This document shows, piece by piece, positions 23,601 through 34,579 of a DNA stretch of 64,000 nt. Source of the stretch: Dallia pectoralis. Lineage: Eukaryota > Chordata > Actinopteri > Esociformes > Umbridae. The notes beneath the pieces were generated by a model, which was not told the DNA's origin, made no database searches, and worked only from the letters and a program-made list of their open reading frames with translations. The stretch is taken from positions 4,846,535-4,910,534 of the forward strand of contig CM055728.1 in NCBI GenBank assembly GCA_029465975.1. Reading direction: 5' to 3'. Position 1 is the stretch's first letter, and the number at the start of each line of letters is the position of its first letter. A program made the translations under genes and the position numbers.

Positions 23601-23805
23601 ATGTCAGTTAAATGTATTTGTTATTAAATAATTATATTATTTTGGTTGGTTCCATCGGTGTGTAATAGTTGTTTAAAAAACCTGAACCTTGGATTACAAT
23701 TAATCCTGGCCCATTGGCTACTTTGATTGAGAAACATTTTAACATTGAATAGCAAAATGGCTGTATTCCCCTTTAAAGACACAATTAGCTTTCGTGTTTG
23801 TGTGC

Positions 23806-23807
23806 TT

Positions 23808-23856
<49 letters not shown>

Positions 23857-23925
23857 TGTGTGTGTGCGTGTGTGTGTGCGTGTGTGTTTGTGCGCGTGTG
23901 TGTATGTGAGGGTGTACAGTTGCGT
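23806..23925. repeat. GT microsatellite
   Basis: (GT)n with GC and TT interruptions, about 120 bp. A shorter GT run lies at 24185-24208. The remaining sequence to 25040 is intron with nothing recognised. Confidence 0.95.
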
Positions 23926-25040
23926 GTGTGTATAACATGAGTTTCTCCTGTTCTTTGCCCTTCAGGCCTACAGTTCATCCTGTCATTATCCCATAAAGGG
24001 GCTCATCCATGTGTCATCCGGTCATTAAGTGACTCCAGGTCTGAGCTGTGATGTGTGCATTTGTGTGCGTATGCGTGTGTGTTTAGGATGTAGCTGTGTT
24101 ATTTTCTCCGCTTTGTCTGCACACCTTGGAATTCTCCGCCCTTGCCTAAGGACAGGGAGAGTTCTCTCATGTCCTTGTGAATAAATGTGTGTGTGTGTGT
24201 GTGTGTTCGTGCATGTGAGTAGTGGCTGTGGATGATACATGTGTGTGTTTGAGAAGTGGCAGTGGAGGTTGAGTGCGTCTGTGTGCCCTCTCCTCCGGAC
24301 AGGGAATATCTCTGTCACAACCATACAGACCACAGAGAGTGTCCTGTGACATCATGTCTGGTTAAGAAAAGTCAAACAGGTGTGTGTGAATGAGAGGGTA
24401 GATGTGGGAGAGTGTTTTCAGAATCACGGTTTGTGCCAGTTGGAATGACTCTCGGATGTATAGCTACTCCGTTGAAGTTGTGAAGTCTGATTCTTTTCAT
24501 GCTGCTCGCTCATCCAGGAAGGAGTAGTTGTAAGAGTGAGAGGTCTACACTGGCTGTCGTACCAATGTTGAGACAAATTGTGCTGCCCTGTGCTGGACAC
24601 AATGCTTGGTTGGGATTATTTGTGGCTATAATGACATGGCTCTAATGATAAGCGGTGTCTTTGACCACGTTCGCACAAAATATATACACTATTTAAAACA
24701 ACTAGGTGTACAAATGTTGCAATCATTCACGAATTACATTATTTGGCTATTTCATTTGACTGTATTTGAAATGTATACACAATTTTTCTTGATTCAATAT
24801 TTCAAATGATCATCTACATGGAAATTGGAATTCTCTTCGGATGTATGGGAGGTTAATTTTTTTCACAATGTGTGTCTTAGAAGTCTGTTAAATCTATATG
24901 AATTTTTTAATAATTTAGGCAGCTTACTAGTTTCCAAACTATTGCTTGAGTAAACCACTGAGCAAACAACGTTCTGTTATTAAGCAACATTGTTGGTTAT
25001 TGCTTGTGTTAGTTTCTGATAAATGGCATTCCCTGGATCA

Positions 25041-25316
25041 CAGAGAGTGTCAGGATGGGTAAGTCCAGTGAGGTCTAACACAGAGAGCGTCAGGATGGGT
25101 AAATCCAGTGTGGTTTAACACAGAGAGAGCGTCAGGATGGATAAGTCCAGTGTGGTTTAACACAGAGAGCATCAGGATGGGTAAGTCCAGTGAGGTTTAA
25201 CACAAAGAGTGTCAGGATGTGTAAGTCCAGTGAGGTTTAACACAGAGAGCGTCAGGATGGATAAGTCCAGTGTGGTTTAACACAGAGAGCATCAGGATGG
25301 GTAAGTCCAGTGTGGT
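25041..25316. repeat. 40-bp minisatellite, 7 copies
   Basis: Unit core CAGGATGGGTAAGTCCAGTG repeats at 25051, 25091, 25133, 25173, 25213, 25253 and 25293. Five units carry GTAAGT exactly; the second (GTAAAT) and third/sixth (ATAAGT) are variants or related forms of a splice-donor-like word. No conserved frame is present. Confidence 0.95.
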
Positions 25317-25618
25317 TTTCATGTGAAACTCTTGAGTTCTTCTGTGAACAGAGCAGCGACTCATATGTAGGGAGAGTGGAATCACTGTTCACATGAGACA
25401 CAGATATTTGAGAGTGTGATCTATTTCTGCTCGTCATGTTTTTATAGACTCCAGGTTTTGGTATATTAAGGATAAAATAAAGACCAATTACTTACATATT
25501 ATCGGATAAATTGGGATGATTCATTCCACAGCAGAATCATTCAATTTAATTACTTTTAATGGCTGCCGTATGGCATGTTGTAGGGCCAGGACAGAGGTCA
25601 AACATACTGTTGTAAACT

Positions 25619-25620
<2 letters not shown>

Positions 25621-25661
<41 letters not shown>
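25621..25661. repeat. CA microsatellite
   Basis: An uninterrupted (CA)n run of about 40 bp. Confidence 0.97.
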
Positions 25662-25662
<1 letters not shown>

Positions 25663-26029
25663 CTGTCTGACTGAAATCATCCCAGAAACTGGAAACATCC
25701 TGATAAACTGTATTTCTGTATTTTCTTTTAAGGTAGGTTCAGTGGTGGAGGAACACAAGTAGAATCTAAAAGGTGGCTGCTGGTTTGTTGGCTGACTGGT
25801 TGACTGGCCGGCTGACATCTGCTGATGTTATAGGGTGTTTTAAAATATGAGCTGTACTGGGATCTGTTGTCATTCTGCCTTCCTCTGAGGAACACATGTA
25901 TGTTGTTTAGTGTGTGGGTGTGGGTGAGTGCATGCATGTGGTTTGTATCATATATATTTTGATTTGTGAGTCTCTAACTGAATCCTTAGTTTTCTCTAGT
26001 GCACTCTCAAATTCTGGTACTTTGGACAG

Positions 26030-26299
26030 TGTCACATTCTGGCACAGAGGTGAATCCAACGCCCTCTCTCCCTTACAAACATCACGTAGCATGTTTTCCT
26101 TCCTTATTGCCCACACCTGTTTTCCCTCATCGCGGACCCTATTTAAGTTCCCCTATTTGTATCCTATCGGTTTGTTTTGATTAACACCCAAACATAACGC
26201 TGTTATTTTCGTTCAGTCAGTTCTTTTACCCAGTATTGTAGATTGTTCGTGTCTGTTTTGTGTCAATTAAATGTCCTCCGCTCTCCCCGCAGTGTTACA
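26030..26299 (+). mobile_element. Solo LTR (270 bp) with 5-bp target duplication
   Basis: Begins TGTCACATTCTGG and ends AGTGTTACA, flanked by GACAG on both sides (26025-26029 and 26300-26304). A TATTTAAG promoter-like word lies near 26138-26145, after CACACCTGTTTTCCCTCATC, and an AATTAAA signal lies near 26265. These are the parts of a Ty3/gypsy or ERV-type LTR. No internal region follows, so it is most simply a solo LTR left by LTR-LTR recombination. Confidence 0.8.
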
Positions 26300-26757
26300 G
26301 ACAGTGGTCTTCACTCAGCTCCCGTTGTTTATTGCATCCCAAAGCTGACTCAGGGCTTTATACTGTTGCCGGTTCAGTAGTCAGCAAAACCTTTATGATG
26401 AGAGGTAAATGGGAGATGAACCAACACAATTCTGGTGTTTTCATTAAACCTCTTTTTTTCTTTGTAAACCGATATCCAAATCAACAGATATGTCTGACAT
26501 GTCTGACTGCTACTATTCTACTACTACTAACAATTTGTTACGTTTCAAGTGCTGTTTTTATTACAGAAATATGATCTGAAAGTGCATACATTATGCCTGC
26601 ATGCGTTCGCAAGAACCCTTGAGTTCATGTGGGAGTGTGCTCTCATATGGGCCAAAAAAAGGAAGACGAGATTAACTTTGCCAAGAATTAATAGTTTTGG
26701 AACCACAAAATCTTGAAAACATATCAAGGCCTTTTTTAAATAATGTAGTGTTGAGTG

Positions 26758-26800
26758 AAGAGCTGGAAGGCTGGAAGGCTGGAAGGCTGGAAGGCTTACA
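26758..26800. repeat. 9-bp tandem repeat (GCTGGAAGG)
   Basis: Four to five head-to-tail copies of GCTGGAAGG. Confidence 0.9.
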
Positions 26801-28720
26801 CTGAGGTTTGGGGTAGATAGGACAATAGATGTGTTTTTGATTTATCTATGCACTGTTATGCCTTCATGCAATTTCACCCATACCCACTTGGATTTGGACT
26901 GAGACAGGCTAGACCAAACTGGGCTCTTTTCCTTTTGATCTATTTCTTCCTTCCAACTCTTTCTCTCTTTCCTTTTCTTTCTCTTCCCTATCACAGGCTG
27001 ACCAATACCCTCCTCTCACACCTTTAAACATTCACACACTTTAATTATGATTTACACTTTCTGCTCTAGCTTCCAATTCTTTGAGCCAAATGAGTCTCCA
27101 GTTGCCGTGGTGACCGCATTGGTTGTGTTTTTTTTACGGTGTTGACACAGGGCAGTGCGGGGTTGAGCGATGTGGGAAGTGCACCAAAATCAATGTTCAG
27201 TGGGAGACCTGAGGGATCCTACCCCTCTGTCTACAACTCACACCTACTGCAGTGCATATGAAGAGTCCCTGGAATGACAAGGGGAGAGACTAGTAAGGGG
27301 TGAGGGAGAGTGAAGGTGAGAGATACAGGGAGTGATATGGATAGGGATACGGTGTAAGGGAGGGAGGGAGATGGAGGAGAGGAAGAGGGAGAGGGAGAGA
27401 GAGAGAGAGACAAATTGCTTTTCAGCAGTCCTTTACCCCACTCTGTCACACCAATCGGAGGCCATAGGAAGAGTTCTGGAGGAGGGTGAAAGAAGGATGG
27501 CAGAAAGGAAGAAGGTGACGGGTTGAAAGAGCAGACAGACTTCGGGTAGCTTTTGGGCTTCACAACATACATTAAGCTCCATATCCATCAACACAGCGTG
27601 TGTGTACATGCGGGAGTCAGATATCTCTACAGTATGTTGTGGGGTGTTACTAAATGAAGTACTGTTTCACCGCTCTCTGAAGGAGATGACAGTAGTCTCA
27701 ACGTGCCATATTGTTTGCAAATGCCATCTACCAGGAGGTCTGCACCTTCTCTCTTCTCTTTTTCTCTCCCGTTCTTTTTCTATCGCTTGCTCTCTTGCTC
27801 TCTCCTCTTTCTGTGTTCCAGAGAATGTGATATTTGCTCTGAGGCACCTAGTGAGTGCTGTAAGAGGCTCCTACCAGTTAGACACACTATAGACAGCTTA
27901 GGGAGTGATGTGAGTGCAGGTGAGACAGCGGGGATTTCCTGCCGTCCGACACTTACACATTCTTTCTAAATTGCTCTTTGCCAGTTGAGGTGGGGGATTA
28001 GTTTCTTAGATGCACGCATTCACCTGAGATGTCTAGTCCTGGGAGTAGGATTAGGGGTGTCAGTGCAGTGTGTCAGTGCCAGAGAGAGAGAGAGGAGGAC
28101 AGGCTAGGCTTTAGTAGAAGGGCCTGGGACACTGCCAGCCAGGCAATATGAGATACATACTTTACCATATTACACCTAGGGGTCCCAGCCCTGTGCTAAT
28201 GGCTCGGAGTGTACAAGTGTACAATAGACACACACTTTCTGTCTTTAGGGTTTACTATCCTTGTGCGGACTTAGAAAATGTACATCGCAGGCCATGAGAT
28301 TTTTGATTGAGTTTTCGTCTTGAAATACAATCATATGTTAATGTTCAGACTGTCAGTTTTAATGTTAAGATTATTTAATCTATATCAGATTATTTAGAAA
28401 TTACAGCGTGTTTTGTACATAATCACCCCATTTAAGGGGCAATAGTGTTTGGTTAGGTGTGCCAAAATGAACTTGTTGGTACATTATGAAAAAAGCTCTG
28501 GTTAGCTTCACAATGGCAAATGACTACCTCTACACTGGATTCAATCTGGAAGAAGGCAAAATTCAGAGACAAAATTGTAATGTCCAATCCGGTCAATCAT
28601 ACAATTTGTGTGAATTTTCCACACAACGACAAGGCAACTCACAGCATCACCAGAGAAGATAAACTGAAACAAAGTATGAAATATGACACATTTTTATGTA
28701 AAATTGCCTGATTACGTTTG
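26801..28720. other. Intronic DNA with GA-rich and CT-rich tracts
   Basis: A purine-rich stretch (gagagag) occupies 27355-27411, and a CT-rich stretch lies near 27750-27810. Open frames here follow composition and resemble no family. Nothing else was recognised. Confidence 0.4.
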
Positions 28721-28724
28721 GGGG

Positions 28725-28922
28725 ACCTAAAATGGTAAGGGACTATGTATAAAATGCCTGTAATTCCTACACATTTTAGGGTTTAAAAATGCAAATACCT
28801 TCAAATTAAAGCTGATGCCACTACTCTTTTAGTCTTTGTTTTATTTTAAATCTAATTTTGTGCTGCACGAATCCAAAAACATAAAACGCTTGTGACTGTC
28901 TGACTATTTAAGGACTACACTG
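28725..28922 (+). mobile_element. Tc1-like transposon right-end fragment
   Basis: GGGACTATGTATAAAATGCC, then CTGTAATTCCTACA, CAAATTAAAGCTGATGCCAC and a terminal TAAGGACTACACTGTA follow the order of the 3' non-coding end of a common fish Tc1 family. No transposase codons remain nearby. The boundary upstream (28260-28725) is indistinct and may hold eroded element sequence. Confidence 0.6.
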
Positions 28923-30028
28923 TATTCCCATTTAAAATGAACTTTTAATGAAACCAAACCATAGCTAGAAACACGTAAACCTCTACCAATCCCTATCCCC
29001 TGAACCTGAACCTAAACATAAACACCTAATCCCAACTGTAACTGTTGCCTTAAACCAAACGTCTACAATGAAATTGAAGGTTTCCCCATGGATGCCAAGA
29101 AATTGGCCCCATGTAGTGGAACTTTTCTTGTTTTTTAAGGAATTTATCGTCCTCACAATTATAGTAAATACGCACGCTCACAGCATTCTCTCTGTGAATT
29201 CTTCGTCAGGTGTCTGAAAGATGCTCCGTGTGGAGCACATCAAGTCCCCTAGCCCCTAAAATCCCCCCCACAGAGCCCACCTGAAGCTTGTTAAAACACA
29301 GTAATGAGCTCTCTCCCTCACACACACACTCTGGGAAGTTGAATACGATTGGGGTCTTCTGGGTTCATCAGGGGAATAACCAGTCACAGACGTTCAGCTC
29401 CATGGCAACGCAAACTGTTAATGCAATCAGGTGTGCTGGTATTAACCAAGCTAAGGACTCTTACACACATGCACAATGTCAGCCAGCTCAAACACTAGAC
29501 ACCTCAGATTGCTTTTATTGTTGATACATTGTCGAAACATTCCCATTTATAGTTGATGTTAGTGAGCATTATTATTCTACTCTCATGCAGAACTGATTTA
29601 CTTCCCTTAGAGTAGCGAGTGGGCTTGGTCACTTGCAGTGTAGCTGCTTCCTTGTGGCCAGGTGTTACTGACAATGCAGCAAATCATCACAGCGCTATCC
29701 GTGGTGGATGGCTTGATGTCGGACATGGCTGCCTTGCTTGTGAAGCACTAGTGCTTCCGTGTTATGTTGGGCCCCTGGCAGCTCAATTGCTGTTGTTGAT
29801 TGGTGAATGCGTTCTCCTCTGGTACATGTGTAGTTGCCAAAACGTTTAGGTTGAGTGAGCAAAGTGATAACATGCAGATAACATTTGGGTTGGCTGGGTG
29901 TGCGCCGGGGGAAACGTTTTTATCTTCGACTCTTTCATGCCTGCTTTGGTGTTTCTTTTTCTCACTTTGGGTTGATGCCACATTGGTCACATTAAATTAA
30001 ACACTAGTTTAATTCCTCTTTCTCCCAG
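28923..30028. other. Intronic DNA upstream of erc2 exon b
   Basis: No repeat or gene recognised. The last 30 bases form a good polypyrimidine tract (ttcctctttctcccag) for the acceptor at 30028. Confidence 0.5.
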
Positions 30029-30196
30029 GTAGATGCCCTCCGCGTTCGTCTAGAGGAGAAGGAGTCTTTCCTCAGTAAGAAGACCAAGCAGCTTCAGGAC
30101 CTGACGGAGGAGAAGAGTACACTGGCTGGTGAAATCCGGGACATGAAGGACATGCTGGACGTCAAGGAGAGGAAGGTCAATATCCTACAGAAGAAG
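30029..30196 (+). CDS. erc2: erc2-like exon b (56 codons): ERC/CAST coiled-coil segment
   Basis: A 168-bp exon, phase 0 at both ends, between a strong acceptor (tttctcccag) and donor AAG|gtacgt. It encodes VDALRVRLEEKESFLSKKTK, then QLQDLTEEKSTLAGEIRDMK and a tail DMLDVKERKVNILQKK. ERC2-type residues (KESFL, LQDLTEEK, LAGEIRDMKDML) outnumber ERC1-type ones (ETMLNKK, IQDMAEEK, AGEIHDLKD), which is the main reason for choosing erc2; the comparison is from memory. The segment is a long parallel coiled coil of the active-zone scaffold used for self-assembly and partner binding. It follows exon a exactly in family order. Confidence 0.95.
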
Positions 30197-30269
30197 GTAC
30201 GTATTGGAGCGGCAGTTTTCTGGTCTCATTGCGTGCTAGCGACTCCCTGGGGTGCTTGAAAAGCTACCG

Positions 30270-30766
30270 ATAATGCTCTAAAACCCATTGATTGATAATG
30301 CTCTAAAACCCATTGACAGATAATACTCTAAAACCCATTGACAGATAATACCCTAAAACCCATTGACAATAATGCCCTAAAACCCATTGACCGATAATGC
30401 CCTAAAACCCATTGACCGATAATGCCCTAAAACCCATTGACAATAATGCCCTAAAACCCATTGACAGATAATGCCCTAAAACCCATTGATAGATAATGCC
30501 CTAAAACCCATTGACAGATAATACTCTAAAACGTATTGACAGATAATGCCCTAAAACCTATTGACAGATAATACTCTAAAACGCATTGACAGATAATACT
30601 CTAAAACGCATTGCCTGAACATGCCCTAAAACACATTGACGATAATGCCCTAAATTGCATTGACTGATAATACTCTAAAACGCATAGACCGAATATGCCC
30701 CATAACATATTGACCGATAATGCCCTTAAACTCGTTGAACAATAATGTCCTAACACGCATTGAAAT
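30270..30766. repeat. 25-bp minisatellite, about 20 copies
   Basis: Starts only about 75 bp after exon b. The unit is GATAATGCCCTAAAACCCAT plus TGACA; 24-bp variants lack one base, and the copies become more diverged to the right (AAACGCATTGACAG, ATATGCCCCATAAC). The closeness to the donor is notable, but no splice signal is created in the unit. Confidence 0.95.
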
Positions 30767-31388
30767 ACATGACATTGTCAGAAGGGAAAGCATGATGCCG
30801 TGGCATGGAGAAAGGCAATGAGTGCCAATGCCAAATGGCTGCCCCCAGTAACCACACAATTTCTAGTTCCTAAGGACCAAGGGGAACCAAGAAGATTGTC
30901 AAACCATTCAGAAGGCAGGATGCAGTGGGTTTGGTCAGGAAGGAATGGGCTCCTTCGCCTTGGGACTTGTAATGGTTTTTTATTCAGGGTCTGTCTACCA
31001 GTGTCATTATAACGTCAATACTGTCAACAAAATGTAAACACATACACACACACAACCTCAAATTCAGGTTCATTACGGATTAATTCAAAGAATGTCCAAG
31101 TTATACGTCTAACTTCATGAATCACATACAACCTTCTTTGTTCTAATCTTATTCAATACATCTTCATGCGAATGTGTTGGCTACAGAAGGATAATGTTAG
31201 TTGTTGACATCATATCATCACTAATGCACACATTGGACCCTAGCCCAATTAGAAACGGATACATTGCGCAGCTAAATGTCATCTTTACACATACACTAGG
31301 CATGTTGAGGAAGTCCACATTTTTACCCAGTGAAACACAGCAAGGCGGATCTCATTTTAAGAGTGGAGATCAGAGGAGAGTAATCTTC
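30767..31388. other. Intronic DNA, nothing recognised
   Basis: Sequence without conserved frame or known repeat between the minisatellite and the hairpin at 31389. Confidence 0.4.
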
Positions 31389-31493
31389 ATGTGTGTGTAA
31401 TTAGCCAATGGAGGACAGCACACATTTACCATGAAGGATTGGTGGGTTGCAGGGGCGTTACTCTTGTCCTCCACTGGCCAATTACACACACAT
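31389..31493. repeat. 29-bp stem inverted repeat (hairpin)
   Basis: Arms 31389-31417 and 31465-31493 are complementary at 27 of 29 positions (arm core TGTGTGTAATTAGCCAATGG), separated by a 47-base loop. It could be a fold-back relic or a transcribed hairpin. A perfect pre-miRNA geometry cannot be claimed by eye. Confidence 0.85.
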
Positions 31494-31549
31494 AAAGGTT
31501 TGTCTGACAAGTTAACCTTCAACAAGTATCTCCCATTTGAAGTTCGGGT

Positions 31550-31640
31550 CATTTAGCAGACACTCTCATCGAGAGCGACATACAGGAACAATTAGGGTCA
31601 AGTAGCTTGCTCAAGGGCACAACTGCATGTCTTTCAACTG
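31550..31640. repeat. Dispersed fish repeat ('ATTTAGCAGACACTCTCATC' type)
   Basis: CATTTAGCAGACACTCTCAT, GAGAGCGACATACAGGAACA and AGCTTGCTCAAGGGCACA follow the order of a very common fish interspersed repeat with a tRNA-like end. A related copy with a tRNA-type B box lies at 42250-42400. Downstream to about 31770 are irregular 'gctggctg/actgactg' words. Confidence 0.7.
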
Positions 31641-31779
31641 ACTGATGCATTTGCTGGCTTTCCGGTTGGCTCGTTAACTTGCTGGCTGGTTTGCTGGCTG
31701 ACTGCCTGGTTGAGGTGTGCTGAATGACCAACTGACTGATTGGCCTACTAAATCAACCAACTGACTGATGTCCTTGTTT

Positions 31780-33820
31780 ACTGTCTGGTAAAATCGTTAT
31801 TGTGAATTTGTTACAAATTGTGAATTTGTAAGTAAGCACAGTAAGCACCCTTCATTAGAAGAAACTGTTATCACTACCCAACCATGTATCTCTCCAGCCT
31901 CAGCAGTAGAGCAGCAGGGCCAGTCAGTCTATAAGACTGTGTTTCACAGGGTATTTGTTCCTGCTACACAAAGAGCAGATATCTAAACCAGACACATCAG
32001 GCAGGAATGAAAGCACATTGGCTGTCACTTCACAGATATCTGTGTAAGCCAGTTTCCCAGAGGAATCAATGAATCTCTACGGGTCCGACTGGATATTTTT
32101 TACCCCGTAGAAATAATCTCAGTACAACGGCGGTCATGCTGGCATGGGTGTGCTGCTAGGCAGGTTTGTTTTGGCCTTGTCTTAAATCATGTGATTTAGG
32201 AGGACAAAACCAGAATTGACTGTTAATGTGGTACTAACATGATTATATGGAAGTAATATCCCAAACCCAGGACACTAATAAAACACACACAATTTTAGTT
32301 TTTTTTAGTATTTTAAGTCCCCAATGTATAGGTACTCCAGATCTAGTAAATCCAGATTGCCTACTCAAGTATAGGTTTTGACTGAAGTGCCCCAGTTTTA
32401 GTGGCCACTTAGGGGAGTGTTGCAATCTCCCTGTTATGTGTGATACTTAACACGCCCCAGAAATAACTGCCAACTGAAAGGGTGAAAGTAAGACAGGAAG
32501 AGAGAATTCACAGCCAAGACTAGTTAAAATCATCGTTAATATTCCCATTCAGTCTGGCCATTAAACCAACATTTTCCTCGTACCAAAATATTACAACATA
32601 CTATTTTTTCCAATCATTTTGAACGTGGTACACTGTTATAGCTGTGCAGTGTTCAGCCATACAGTACGGCTTTCAGCGGGCCGGCAGTGGAATAAAATGA
32701 CCCCTTGAAATGGATCTATGGTGCAATTTCAATGCCACTATGGTCCAATTTACAAGCTACAGGTCCACTTTGCAAAGTTGAGACGATTCCATACTTGTAG
32801 CTGTTGCTGACTTCCAATTGGAGCAAAGGACCAAGAAAACACAGTTGCCAGCCGTCATCTCCCTCAATAGCTCACAGTCCCGTGATGTCATCGTTCACAT
32901 GCGGAGTCTGTACCGATTACTCCTAACCGTTTAAGATGTTGTTTAGAAGAGGAAGAAAAACACTTGAGTTGTAAATACATTTCAAGTAAAAGCGGCAGTG
33001 ATGTGACCGTCAGGTCTCTACGAAGCAGAAAGAAACGACTGTTTTCAGCCTGCACGGCTGTGACCAATGCATAATGACGCATATATTTATTTATATGTAG
33101 GCTTCTCGTTATTTCGGGGGGCTGGGACACAGGGGCTCAGTTTGTGGCGTGACTTTGGCGTACACGTGTTATTCCTGTTCAAACATTGTGGTTGTCTCCA
33201 CTCTCCATACATATTCATGGCTCTGAGTGGATGTGTCGTATCCTGTAACCCATTCTACTGGATGGGAACAACCGGCAGGACACACAAACTCACTCTGGCT
33301 TTCCTTGTGTAGAGATTTCCTTCAGGTCCCGGACATTCTGTAAACAGAGGAGAGTGTGTTGGCGTGGAATCTAGATGTTTGTGTCTAGTTGGTCTGGAGG
33401 CAGATCACCTTACTGGAGTGGCTCTTTGACAACACAGCACGCTCCTCCTGAGATCATTCATCCAGGCTAGTTCTGTCATTGCTAGCTCTGGCCAAACCTC
33501 TTTAGACACCTTAAGATGCTGAAACACAGAGTCATAGAGATTATCCCATAACTCCCAATGAACAAGCATTCCATTTTTATTTCTTTGTGTCTAAAGGGTT
33601 TTTGGCGTATCACGCATTTCTCTCTTAGCATTTGTCTCGTTTTCTTAACAAGGTTGTGTACGCTTGAATTGTCTGTAAGCAGCTGCTGGAGTTATGTGCA
33701 ATACTGGCCTGTCTATTTTACACCTACTAACATCCTTTACGCCTGTTTTCTCTCCACACGATCACCCAGTCTATCCTCTCTCAAACTCTCTGCTCTCACC
33801 AGCTCTCCATCGTTCTCTCT
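31780..33820. other. Intronic DNA, nothing recognised
   Basis: About 2 kb without recognised gene, repeat or conserved frame; open frames are short. Confidence 0.4.
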
Positions 33821-33823
33821 CTC

Positions 33824-33868
<45 letters not shown>

Positions 33869-33905
33869 GTCTCTGTCTCTGTCTCCCTCTGTCTCTCTCT
33901 CTCAA
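33821..33905. repeat. CT microsatellite
   Basis: (CT)n followed by CTGTCT units. The + strand is purely pyrimidine for most of its length. Confidence 0.95.
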
Positions 33906-34469
33906 ACTGACCTGTTTTACAGCTCAGGACAACCTGTTGACTGTTGAGTGTGATCTATATATGGATGGGTTGGAGAAGTCATGTGTGTTTGTAGAAAAGA
34001 AAATGTTTATCCAGCGTTGGCACTGCGTTTGCTTAGTGTGCGTTGGGAAGCATATACCCAAGCCAGACAAAGGACACTCTCTCTCGCTCAACGCACTGGA
34101 ACAGGTCTCATTCCCCTCTGATTCTCAGTCTGACTCTCTGACACGCCACTCACTAAAGGCTGGCCTTGCACCATGTCGTTAATCAGCAACCTGGAAGACT
34201 AACCGGGGAAGTAGAAGGAGAGATGCAGCATGTTGTACGCAACAATTCATGGGGGACGTCCCACTTGCTTGGGACGTTCCCTGTTTGCTGTGTGGTTGTG
34301 GGAGTGGGCAACTCTGTGATATCGCAGTGCCTCACAGATTCTTAATATATCATTGGTTCTCAAACCTAGCCAACCAAGTTCATGAGTTTGATCCATAGCT
34401 AGCCTGCCAGTGTCAACAAATAATCTAGCCTTTTGAGTCAGTGAATCAGGTGAGCTATTTTATCACTGC

Positions 34470-34566
34470 AACATAACTACCAGTTCTCATTGATGAGACC
34501 ACGGTGGAACGAGTAGCCAGCTACAAATGCCTGGGTGTCCACATCTCCAACGACCTATCGTGGTCC
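34470..34566 (+). pseudogene. Rex/CR1-type LINE fragment, left piece
   Basis: CGAGTAGCCAGCTACAAATGC and the following bases translate as VASYKCLGVHISNDLSWSFN, matching the post-catalytic 'FLG(V/I)xISxDLxW' block of CR1/Rex-type reverse transcriptases. The LINE is then interrupted, and its C-terminal end resumes at 36147. Confidence 0.7.
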
Positions 34567-34579
34567 TTTAATGTGAACT

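Larger units (their letters stand above)
3243..30028 (+). other. erc2: erc2 intron A (26,786 bp)
   Basis: Spliced out between donor gtgagt at 3243 and acceptor ctctttctcccag ending at 30028. It contains most of the large minisatellites, a 3.2-kb LINE insertion, LTR elements and Tc1 fragments listed separately. No additional ERC exon is missing here, because the protein order of the family is continuous across it. Confidence 0.85.
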
